From Desulfovibrio sp. (GTDB lineage: Bacteria > Desulfobacterota > Desulfovibrionia > Desulfovibrionales > Desulfovibrionaceae), in contig JAFTDG010000024.1 in the NCBI GenBank assembly GCA_017454325.1, positions 1-50,694 on the forward strand: a stretch of 50,694 nt of DNA. Direction: 5' to 3'. This document shows positions 44,131 to 50,694 of the stretch, in pieces. Positions within the stretch are counted from its first letter, which is position 1. Each line of letters begins with the position of its first letter. Under the pieces are notes generated by a model. It made no database searches. It was not told the origin of the DNA and saw only the letters and a program-made list of their open reading frames with translations. Both the position numbers and the translations under genes were made by a program.

Positions 44131-45594
44131 TTAGTTACAGGGAGGCACGGCAAGCGGTGGAAAAATATATTCCAAAGCATGCCCGAGAGAGAGCAGCTCC
44201 GTTTCGGCAAAGGGTTTGCCGATAAGCTGCATGCCCACGGGCAGGCCGCTTTCTTGTCCCAGGCCAACAGGCATGGAGAGTCCCGGTAGTCCAGCTAGAT
44301 TGAGCGAAAGGGTATAGGCATCCATGAGGTACATTTGTAGGGGATCGTCAGCATGGCTGCCCAGATCCCAGGCCGTAACTGGGGACACCGGTGCCCAAAG
44401 GGCGTCACAGTGATCCAGCGCCGCCAGGTACTCGTCGCGGATAAGACGACGTACCTGTGCAGCTTTACGATAGTAGGCATCATAATAGCCGGAAGAAAGG
44501 ACATAAGCCCCCAGCATGATGCGGCGCTTTACTTCCTGTCCGAAGCCTTCGGAGCGAGAGCGAACATAGAGCTCCTCAAGATTGGAGCAGTGCGTTGCAC
44601 GTCGACCATAGCGAACGCCGTCATAGCGGGCTAAATTGGAACTGGCCTCGGCCATAGCGATGATGTAGTAGGTTGCAATGGCCGCATCTGTATGTGGCAG
44701 ATGTACATCCACCAGTTCTGCTCCTTGGGTAGCTGCGGCATCCATGGCCTTATGACAGGCCGCCTGTACTTCAGGGGCAAGGCCGTTGCCAAAAAACTCC
44801 GCAGGAATGCCTAAACGTGCCCCCTTGAGAGGTCGGATGTTGAGTGATGCTGCATAGTCAGGAACAGGTCGGGGATCACTGGTGGCGTCGCGTTTGTCAT
44901 GTCCCGCGATTACAGCAAGCATATGTGCGCAGTCGCTCACGGTACGCGTTAATGGGCCAACCTGGTCAAGGGAGGAGCCGTAGGCAATGACGCCGTAGCG
45001 CGAAACGCGGCCATAGGTTGGCTTAAGTCCTACGCAGCCACACAGGGCGGCCGGCTGCCGTATGGAGCCGCCTGTATCTGTGCCCAACGAGGCAAAACAC
45101 TGGCCGGCTGTGACCGAGGCCGCCGACCCGCCGCTGGATCCACCAGGAGCTTTGCGTGTATCCCGGGGATTGTGCGTTGTTTTGTACGCTGAGTTCTCTG
45201 TGGTGGAGCCCATGGCAAATTCATCCATGTTAGCCTTGCCCAGAATGATGGCCCCGGCTTCGCGCAGTTTTTGTACGACAAAAGCATCGTAATACGGTAT
45301 ATAATTATCAAGAATGCGTGAGGCAGCGGTTGTGCGCAATCCTTTGGTGGAGAGGGCGTCTTTGACGGTAACGGGCACTCCCCAGAGAGGACGGGCCGGG
45401 TCAGGGCCCTGTTCGTCCAATGCCTGTGCTGTGGCCAAAGCCCCTTCCCTGTCAACGGTAAGCAAAGCCCCAATGTTCGGTTCTGTGGCATCAATGCGCG
45501 CAAGGCATGATGTTGTGACCTCTACTGCGCTGTATGTTTTTCGTTGCAGGGCTTCTGCTACTTGCGTCAGTGAAAGAGAAGTGATGTCGCTCAT
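44131..45594 (-). CDS. gatA: Aspartyl/glutamyl-tRNA amidotransferase subunit A
   Basis: A 487-residue amidase that generates ammonia from Gln or Asn for conversion of misacylated Glu-tRNA-Gln or Asp-tRNA-Asn. The Ser-cisSer-Lys triad is seen in [11 protein letters not shown] (Lys), [14 protein letters not shown] (Ser) and [18 protein letters not shown] (the nucleophilic Ser). [33 protein letters not shown] and the terminal [11 protein letters not shown] are typical. gatC is nine bases upstream; gatB is not in the window, so it must lie elsewhere. Confidence 0.97.
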   Translation of the reverse strand: MSDITSLSLTQVAEALQRKTYSAVEVTTSCLARIDATEPNIGALLTVDREGALATAQALDEQGPDPARPLWGVPVTVKDALSTKGLRTTAASRILDNYIPYYDAFVVQKLREAGAIILGKANMDEFAMGSTTENSAYKTTHNPRDTRKAPGGSSGGSAASVTAGQCFASLGTDTGGSIRQPAALCGCVGLKPTYGRVSRYGVIAYGSSLDQVGPLTRTVSDCAHMLAVIAGHDKRDATSDPRPVPDYAASLNIRPLKGARLGIPAEFFGNGLAPEVQAACHKAMDAAATQGAELVDVHLPHTDAAIATYYIIAMAEASSNLARYDGVRYGRRATHCSNLEELYVRSRSEGFGQEVKRRIMLGAYVLSSGYYDAYYRKAAQVRRLIRDEYLAALDHCDALWAPVSPVTAWDLGSHADDPLQMYLMDAYTLSLNLAGLPGLSMPVGLGQESGLPVGMQLIGKPFAETELLSLGHALEYIFPPLAVPPCN

Positions 45595-45603
45595 AGTTTT
45601 ACT

Positions 45604-45900
45604 CTATACAATACGGGGAACGATAAAATAGGAATCATCGGCTTCAGGCGCATTGAAGAGAACATCTTCCCTTTTGCGGTGACAGATGCCTTCGTCTTCA
45701 CGTAGGCAGCCGGAGTGCATGGCTGGACTGTAAAGAGGTTCCACATGGCTTGTATCCACACGGGAGAGCACATCCATGTAGGCCAGAATGTCACCCAGCT
45801 GGCGGGCAAAGAGTTCCTGTTCGTCTTCAGTAACGCTCAGTCGGGAAAGTGTGGCCATATGGACGACTTCTTCTCGGCTGATGATTTTTGGGTCTGACAT
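45604..45900 (-). CDS. gatC: Aspartyl/glutamyl-tRNA amidotransferase subunit C
   Basis: A 98-residue protein that clamps GatA to GatB. The family start is ISREEVVHMATLSRLSVTED, then QLGDILAYMDVLSRVDTSH with VEPLYSP. It is directly upstream of gatA and 36 bases after the LpoA-like lipoprotein gene, so all three may be co-transcribed. Confidence 0.96.
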   Translation of the reverse strand: MSDPKIISREEVVHMATLSRLSVTEDEQELFARQLGDILAYMDVLSRVDTSHVEPLYSPAMHSGCLREDEGICHRKREDVLFNAPEADDSYFIVPRIV

Positions 45901-45936
45901 GATAGAATCCTTGTCTGGGATATGCCTTGAGGAGTC

Positions 45937-47340
45937 TCAGCGTGCCGTGGGCAGGCTCAGCTTGTATGAAGGTCTAGGGGTAGTGCCTATAGCAGGTGTT
46001 GTCGATGCCGGTTGTGGCGGAACAGATATAGGTTGCTGCTGTGGTACTGCCGCTTCGGCACCTTCCTCAGGGGGGGCAAGTGCCTCGCCTGTAGCGTCCG
46101 TGGGAGGCAGGCCTTGCAGCCGCAGAGCAGACTGTTGGAGGACGCGTTCGCGTGACTGCTGGAAGTCGGCAGTATTGGCGGGGGCCATACCCGAGGGCGT
46201 TACCTTGAATATGAAAAGCTTTTGATGTGCAATGCCAGAGGCGTCCCAAGAGATGGGCGCCATGCCCCAGGTCATATGTGAGGCACGCTGTGCCGCTGTA
46301 ATGACCTGTTGGCTGTTAGGTCGCGCGTATAGGGCCATGGCAGCGCCAAAACGGGCGAAGTCGTAGCCAAGTGCTGTCCAGAAATCTGTGCCTGGCACCC
46401 GCAGGACTTTGGGAGCCTGGGCCGGACTCCATGCGCCGGGGAAGATGGCCAGAGTATATTTTTCTGCATTTGCGATGGATTTTCCAGAGAGGCCCTGTTC
46501 CCATAAAGTGGTGCCCAAAAGCACGAGCCTGTCTTCTCCGTTGTACAGCAGTGTATTCGTCAACATCTGCATGTTTTTCCACGAATCGGGCAGAAAAAGG
46601 GCTTCAAATGATGTCTGTGGCACCGGAGTTTTGCTGCCTTCAGGCATTTGTGCGTTGATCAACGGAGCCACAGCCGCATTCCACGATGTCTTGTCCCCTG
46701 GATTGTAGGAAGCTTTTTGCAAGACCATATTGCGAGCAGCGAGGTGATTTTCCAATAACGCCGCCATACGGATGCCATAGGCATCAGCAGGGTAGAAGGC
46801 ACCATAAGAACGAATATTTAAACCTTCAGTGGTAAAATTGATCAGGGCGTCCACCTGATCCTGCGGGCTAGGGAAGAATCGCCACGCGCGAGAGCCCTCA
46901 TCATTTTGATCCAACGAAGGAACAAAGGCAAAGAAAGCCCTTTTATCCAGGTTGCTCGTAGTGCGTACCTGCGCATAGGTGCGCCCCTGAAGTGGACCGC
47001 CCACAACAACGCATTCTTCGGGCAGGGATTCCAGCTTCTGCAACCAGTCAGGGGCATCGGTGTTGATGGTTTCAAGGCGCATTCTACCTTTGTTGAGAGC
47101 CATTTCCGATTGTGCCATGCGGGCACCCTTATCAATCTTGCCTGCGATGGCAGCATAGTGACCTGAAGAAGGCAGAGCAAGTACAACACAGGGACCGGCG
47201 GATGTGCTGGGTTTTTGCTGTGGTTTTTGGGGAGTCTGTTGGCCGAGGCCAAAGGGCATTTTACATGCGGCAAGGCAACCGAGGAGTGTCACCAGTAGAA
47301 GAAAACGCGAAGACATGACGAAAATGCGACATATGTTCAT
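45937..47340 (-). CDS. LpoA-like lipoprotein (periplasmic binding-protein fold)
   Basis: A 467-residue lipoprotein. Signal MNICRIFVMSSRFLLLVTLL with lipobox LAAC puts the lipidated Cys at residue 26. The body matches the penicillin-binding-protein activator (LppC/LpoA C-terminal) group with a type-1 periplasmic binding fold: VVLALPSSGHYAAIAGKIDKG, ECVVVGGPLQGRTYAQVR, RAFFAFVPSLDQ, and LIYN-like NTLLYNGEDRLVLLGTTLWEQ. The last 70 residues are Pro/Gln/Ala-rich and probably disordered. The ATG has AGGA six bases upstream. It may activate a PBP from the outer membrane; this is inference. It precedes gatC and gatA. Confidence 0.82.
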   Translation of the reverse strand: MNICRIFVMSSRFLLLVTLLGCLAACKMPFGLGQQTPQKPQQKPSTSAGPCVVLALPSSGHYAAIAGKIDKGARMAQSEMALNKGRMRLETINTDAPDWLQKLESLPEECVVVGGPLQGRTYAQVRTTSNLDKRAFFAFVPSLDQNDEGSRAWRFFPSPQDQVDALINFTTEGLNIRSYGAFYPADAYGIRMAALLENHLAARNMVLQKASYNPGDKTSWNAAVAPLINAQMPEGSKTPVPQTSFEALFLPDSWKNMQMLTNTLLYNGEDRLVLLGTTLWEQGLSGKSIANAEKYTLAIFPGAWSPAQAPKVLRVPGTDFWTALGYDFARFGAAMALYARPNSQQVITAAQRASHMTWGMAPISWDASGIAHQKLFIFKVTPSGMAPANTADFQQSRERVLQQSALRLQGLPPTDATGEALAPPEEGAEAAVPQQQPISVPPQPASTTPAIGTTPRPSYKLSLPTAR

Positions 47341-47370
47341 GAAATTTCCTGGGGTAACGGGCTTGAATAT

Positions 47371-47403
47371 ACAAAAGTCCGGTTCAAGGAACCGGACTTT
47401 TGT
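47371..47403 (-). terminator. Terminator of dnaK
   Basis: A perfect 15-base-pair stem: ACAAAAGTCCGGTTC (47371-47385) with GAACCGGACTTTTGT (47389-47403) and a three-base loop. In the minus direction the stem ends CTTTTGTATATT, a U-rich tail, 48 bases past the dnaK stop. It separates dnaK from the LpoA-like gene. The stem is symmetric, so it could also work in the plus direction, though no gene feeds it from that side. Confidence 0.85.
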
Positions 47404-47450
47404 AGTACAGGGAGCATACGGTTGCAAGCGCATGCAAACAATATTGCCGA

Positions 47451-49358
47451 TTATTTTTTCACTTCAGTATAGTCAGCGTCAACAACATCGTCGTTACTAC
47501 TGTTTTGGGACTGACCACCAGCTGCGTTCGCGCCGGCTTGTGCACCGGTTTGTTGCGTCTGTTGTTGATAGAGCTGTTCCGCCAATTTGTGAGATGCCTT
47601 GGCCAGCTCGTCAGCAGAGGCATTGATGGCGGCGGCGTCATCTCCTTCCAGCTGTTTGCGAAGCGTGGCTATTTTAGCTTCGATGTCACTTTTGAGTGCG
47701 GCATCAACCTTATCGCCAAGATCAGCCAAGGATTTTTCTGTGCCATAGATCAGGCTGTCAGCCTTGTTGCGGGCTTCAATAACCTCCTGTTTTTTCTTGT
47801 CGTCGCTGGCATGGGCTTCGGCCTCTCGCACCAGACGCTGAATATCTTCTTCAGACAGCCCAGAAGACGCGGTGATTTTTATGGACTGTTCTTTGCCTGT
47901 GCCCATGTCCTTGGCAGAGACATTCACGATGCCGTTGGCATCAATATCAAAAGACACTTCAATCTGTGGCACTCCGCGCGGCGCCGGCGGAATACCTGCA
48001 AGGTCAAAGCGAGCCAAGGTCATGTTGTCTGCAGCCATGGGACGTTCACCCTGCAGCACATGTATGGATACTGAAGGCTGGTTGTCTGCCGCCGTGGTAA
48101 ATACCTGACTCTTGCGTGTTGGTATTGTAGTGTTGCGGTCAATGAGCCGTGTGAACACCCCTCCCATGGTTTCAATGCCCAGGGAAAGGGGTGTTACATC
48201 GAGCAGCAGTACGTCCTTGACATCGCCAGTAAGAATACCACCCTGGATGGCAGCACCCATGGCCACAACTTCGTCGGGGTTTACCGAACGGTTGGGTTCC
48301 TTGCCAAAAAATTCGCCTACAACCTTCTGCACCAAAGGCATACGAGTCATACCGCCGACAAGGATGACCTCGTCAATCTGTGAGGCTTCCATGCCTGCGT
48401 CGGCGAGTGCTTTCTTGCAGGGCTCAATGGTGCGTTGCACCAGATCGTCCACTAAAGATTCCAGTTTAGCGCGCCCGATCTTGATGAGCATGTGTTTAGG
48501 GCCATTCTGGTCGGCCGTAATGAAGGGCAGATTGACTTCTGCCTCCATGGAGGTTGATAAGTCCTTCTTGGCTTTTTCAGCGGCCTCTTTCAGGCGCTGC
48601 AAAGCCATGCTGTCTTTGGAAAGATCAATACCATTCTCTTTCTTGAATTCTTCCACCAGATAGTTGATGACGCGCTGGTCGAAATCTTCACCGCCGAGGA
48701 AGGTGTCGCCGTTAGTGGCGCGTACTTCAACGACATTGTCACCCACTTCAAGAATGGAAATATCAAAGGTACCACCACCGAGGTCGAAAACTGCGATTTT
48801 TTCGTTGGATTTTTTGTCGGCTCCGTAGGCCAGCGAGGCTGCAGTTGGTTCGTTGATGATGCGCTTGACATCCAGCCCGACAATGCGACCTGCATCCTTG
48901 GTTGCCTGTCGCTGTGCATCGTTGAAGTAGGCGGGTACAGTGATGACGGCTTCGGAAACAGTTTCACCCAGATATGCCTCGGCATCGGCTTTGAGTTTTG
49001 CAAGAATCATCGCTGAAATTTCTGGCGCACTGTAGGTGCGACCGTCTACTTCCACTCCAGAGTCGTCATTGGCAGCCTTGACAATGGCATAGGGAGAATG
49101 TTCTTTCCAGCGGTCCACTTCAGGCGCGGCATATTTTCGACCCATGAGCCGTTTAATTGCAAAAATGGTACGTTTGGGGTTAGTGACAGCCTGACGTTTA
49201 GCTATGTCACCTACCAAGCGTTCCTTATCTGTAAAAGCAACCACGGAAGGAGTGGTGCGGCCACCTTCAGGATTGGTAATGCATTTGGGGTCCTTGCCCT
49301 CCATCACATATACGCAGGAGTTTGTGGTACCCAGGTCAATACCGATGATCTTGGACAT
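47451..49358 (-). CDS. dnaK: Chaperone DnaK (Hsp70)
   Basis: A 635-residue Hsp70. The ATPase domain shows [51 protein letters not shown] and [10 protein letters not shown]. The substrate domain shows [17 protein letters not shown] and [23 protein letters not shown]. The tail, rich in Gln, Ala and Gly, ends [14 protein letters not shown]. It is complete. grpE and dnaJ are not adjacent, unlike the common grpE-dnaK-dnaJ cluster. A GGAGGA site precedes the ATG; the 49359-49522 leader shows no CIRCE repeat or clear sigma-32 site. Confidence 0.98.
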   Translation of the reverse strand: MSKIIGIDLGTTNSCVYVMEGKDPKCITNPEGGRTTPSVVAFTDKERLVGDIAKRQAVTNPKRTIFAIKRLMGRKYAAPEVDRWKEHSPYAIVKAANDDSGVEVDGRTYSAPEISAMILAKLKADAEAYLGETVSEAVITVPAYFNDAQRQATKDAGRIVGLDVKRIINEPTAASLAYGADKKSNEKIAVFDLGGGTFDISILEVGDNVVEVRATNGDTFLGGEDFDQRVINYLVEEFKKENGIDLSKDSMALQRLKEAAEKAKKDLSTSMEAEVNLPFITADQNGPKHMLIKIGRAKLESLVDDLVQRTIEPCKKALADAGMEASQIDEVILVGGMTRMPLVQKVVGEFFGKEPNRSVNPDEVVAMGAAIQGGILTGDVKDVLLLDVTPLSLGIETMGGVFTRLIDRNTTIPTRKSQVFTTAADNQPSVSIHVLQGERPMAADNMTLARFDLAGIPPAPRGVPQIEVSFDIDANGIVNVSAKDMGTGKEQSIKITASSGLSEEDIQRLVREAEAHASDDKKKQEVIEARNKADSLIYGTEKSLADLGDKVDAALKSDIEAKIATLRKQLEGDDAAAINASADELAKASHKLAEQLYQQQTQQTGAQAGANAAGGQSQNSSNDDVVDADYTEVKK

Positions 49359-49526
49359 ATGTCATCCTCCTCAGGGAATCTTCACAGCATCGCGCATTCA
49401 TCACTGCCAGACATTTGGAACATGGAGAGAACGGTGAGTGCGCATAAATCGGCGTGCTTTTTGTGACGCGAACAATAAGTAAGTCTTTCTCCGTGCTCGT
49501 CCAGTATTCACGTGAAAAAAAATTGA

Positions 49527-49546
49527 AAATTCATCATGATGAATTT
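49527..49546. promoter_or_regulatory. Operator-like palindrome upstream of the split-Soret cytochrome gene
   Basis: A perfect 20-base palindrome, each arm AAATTCATCA, lies about 75 bases before the cytochrome ATG. A TTGAAA hexamer (49523-49528) overlaps its left edge, so it may sit within a promoter. GTATTCAC occurs as a direct repeat on both sides (49504-49511 and 49550-49557). It does not match the Fur, Rex, HcpR or CIRCE patterns I know. The regulator is unknown. Confidence 0.5.
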
Positions 49547-49622
49547 CTTGTATTCACACGACATGCAAGGTACAAGAAAATAACCACATGGGTGGGTTCA
49601 CAATGAACTCAGGAGGGAAATT

Positions 49623-50459
49623 ATGGATCTCGACAGAAGAACACTGCTGTGTGGACTTGGCGGTCTTGCTGTTGGGGGCGGACTTTTTGCCTTGTCGGGC
49701 AGAGAAGGGCTTGCTGCTGAGGCAGCTGCTCCCGGCAAACGTTTTGAGCAGGTTGGTGGAGATTTTGGCTGGCAGCCGAAAAAGCTGGATCCTGCCGAAT
49801 GTGCCAAGATTGCCTATGAGGCTTATTGGTACAAAGGCTATGCCTGTGGCTACGGCGTTTTTTACGGTATTGTGGGCGTGATGGGTGAAAAGTTCGGTGC
49901 ACCATATAATCAGTTCCCTTTTACCATGTTTGAATTTCTCAAGGGTGGCATCTCTGACTGGGGCACAATCTGTGGTGCCCTTGGAGGCGCGGCGGCGGCT
50001 TTTGCTCTTTTCTATGGACGCAAAGAACGTAATACTATGGTCAGCGATCTGTTCCGTTGGTACGAGCAGACGAAGCTGCCCATCTACAATCCCGGTGACA
50101 TGGCACAAGGCGTCAAGGGGGATATTCCCGGCAATGTGTCAGGGGCAGTGCTCTGTCATATATCGGTTTCCAAGTGGTGCTATGCCAACAAGGTAGAAGC
50201 TACCAGCAAGAAGCGCAGTGAACGATGTGGTCGTCTTACGGCTGATGTATGCAGCAAGGCAGTGGAAATTCTCAATGCGAAGATTGATGCGGGTAAGGAC
50301 TATAAGGCCATGTTTGCTAAGCAGGAATCTGTGAAACAATGTGGCGAATGCCATCAAACCAAGGGTGAGGAAACCAATTGGGGTAAGGGTATTCTCAATT
50401 GTACGCCATGCCATGACGGACGGCAGGCACTCGTCAATAAGTTCAAGAATCATCCTTAA
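49623..50459 (+). CDS. Split-Soret cytochrome c (C_GCAxxG_C_C family, di-haem)
   Basis: A 278-residue periplasmic redox protein. The start MDLDRRTLLCGLGGLAVGGG is Tat-like (RR pair), cleaved near AAEA. Cysteine motifs in the body (YACGYGVF, CGALGGAAAAFA, LCHISVSKWC, RCGRLTADVC) are the C_GCAxxG_C_C pattern, thought to hold an Fe-S centre. Two haem sites, CGECH (240-244) and CTPCH (260-264), sit in the C-terminal tail. The split-Soret cytochrome of Desulfovibrio has this plan and forms a dimer with stacked haems. Its physiological partner is unknown. Ribosome site AGGAGGGA. Single-gene transcript, with its own terminator downstream. Confidence 0.95.
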   Translation: MDLDRRTLLCGLGGLAVGGGLFALSGREGLAAEAAAPGKRFEQVGGDFGWQPKKLDPAECAKIAYEAYWYKGYACGYGVFYGIVGVMGEKFGAPYNQFPFTMFEFLKGGISDWGTICGALGGAAAAFALFYGRKERNTMVSDLFRWYEQTKLPIYNPGDMAQGVKGDIPGNVSGAVLCHISVSKWCYANKVEATSKKRSERCGRLTADVCSKAVEILNAKIDAGKDYKAMFAKQESVKQCGECHQTKGEETNWGKGILNCTPCHDGRQALVNKFKNHP

Positions 50460-50499
50460 TGAGTGAACACAAAATGATTGTGTTTTGGTGAAAGATATA

Positions 50500-50529
50500 A
50501 CAAAGCGCGGCCCTTGGGCCGCGCTTTGT
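50500..50529. terminator. Convergent bidirectional terminator
   Basis: A perfect 14-base-pair GC-rich stem, ACAAAGCGCGGCCC (50500-50513) with GGGCCGCGCTTTGT (50516-50529). It lies 40 bases after the cytochrome stop on the plus strand and directly follows the minus-strand stop at 50532-50534. The T-runs are short on both sides (CTTTGT), so efficiency is a judgement. Confidence 0.8.
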
Positions 50530-50531
50530 GT

Positions 50532-50694
50532 CTACAGAGACTGCCGATATTGCAGGGATTGTCGCAGAGTTTCCTTATCCATGTATTTAACTCTTCCTTG
50601 ATATTCTCAGGGGTATAGAGCATGAACTTCTCGCCATGCATGCACATCATAGTAAAGCCAGTCTCACCGCCATGCTTGGCAGAGTACTCGAGCA
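50532..50694 (-). pseudogene. 3' end of an unidentified minus-strand gene, apparently frameshifted
   Basis: From the right edge the minus frame reads LEYSAKHGGETGF... then MHGEKFMLYTPENIKEEL as a natural-looking protein end. In that frame the code then runs through the terminator to 50456. One base inserted in the AAA run (plus 50586-50588) shifts to a frame reading KYMDKETLRQSLQYRQSL and stopping at TAG (50532-50534), directly before the terminator, which is far more natural. So this is either a one-base assembly or sequencing error or a real disruption. The family is not recognised, and the rest of the gene lies outside the window. Confidence 0.45.

Noticed and set aside
50607..50609. In-frame TGA considered as a selenocysteine codon in the alternative edge frame
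   Set aside because: The sequence upstream of the TGA in that frame meets another TGA within 20 codons and is not protein-like; the single-base frameshift accounts for the data.
50456..50650. 65-codon minus-strand frame reading through the terminator
   Set aside because: Its last 25 codons lie in a perfect terminator stem and the intergenic region; better explained as a frameshifted gene end.
1..50694. CRISPR arrays, insertion sequences, integrases, phage genes or replication origins
   Set aside because: No repeat-spacer pattern, transposase or integrase motif, or DnaA-box cluster was seen; the 33.9-35.9 kb island lacks mobility genes.

Overview
The window comes from a sulfate-reducing bacterium of the Desulfovibrio group (Desulfovibrionaceae). 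The best marker is the di-haem split-Soret cytochrome c at 49623-50459, a protein known from Desulfovibrio. Consistent with it are the Gram-negative envelope genes (Mla transport, O-antigen ligase family, FlgO-like lipoproteins) and the gatA/gatC amidotransferase genes. The species cannot be named from this sequence. Most of the window is chromosomal core with densely packed operons and moderate to fairly high GC. The stretch from about 33.85 to 36 kb is clearly more AT-rich and looks accessory.

Layout. 1-1.9 kb: a minus-strand cluster of an MBL-fold hydrolase, a flavodoxin-like Fe-S flavoprotein and a ComF-type phosphoribosyltransferase that runs off the left edge. 2-4.6 kb: a large protein with a degenerate GGDEF-like region and TPRs. 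4.6-9.06 kb: a minus-strand polar amino-acid ABC importer with two tandem paralogous binding proteins, ending in mnmA. 9.1-13.5 kb: an O-antigen ligase family protein, ychF, and a three-gene FlgO-like envelope cluster. 13.8-22.1 kb: one tightly packed plus-strand operon, ispG-proS-xseA-(M23 peptidase)-xseB-ispA-dxs, which combines three isoprenoid genes with exonuclease VII. 22.1-23 kb: an unrecognised exported or anchored protein. 23.1-28.3 kb: holA-radC-lon-prmC.

28.4-33.9 kb: the translation/transcription block tRNA-Thr-Tyr-Gly-tuf-rpmG-tRNA-Trp-secE-nusG-rplK-rplA-rplJ-rplL, with leader hairpins and a strong terminator after rplL. rpoB and rpoC, which normally follow rplL, are absent. In their place is a small AT-rich cluster: a NYN-domain (PIN-like nuclease fold) protein with a tiny membrane-anchored partner, divergent from an exported HExxH metalloprotease. 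35.9-38.8 kb: an Mla-type phospholipid-transport operon (F, D, C, A) with no permease gene (MlaE). 38.9-44.1 kb: yebC, rlmE, a VanX-like dipeptidase, a TtcA-like thiolase, a second M23 peptidase and a LarC that stops after its first domain. 44.1-47.3 kb: an LpoA-like lipoprotein with gatC and gatA. 47.4-49.4 kb: dnaK. 49.5-50.7 kb: the split-Soret cytochrome behind a palindromic operator-like site, a shared convergent terminator, and the apparently frameshifted 3' end of another gene.

The best candidate for something undescribed is the NYN/small-membrane-protein pair with its divergent metalloprotease at the broken rplL-rpoB junction. The permease-less Mla operon and the 138-base, hairpin-rich rplK-rplA gap are next.
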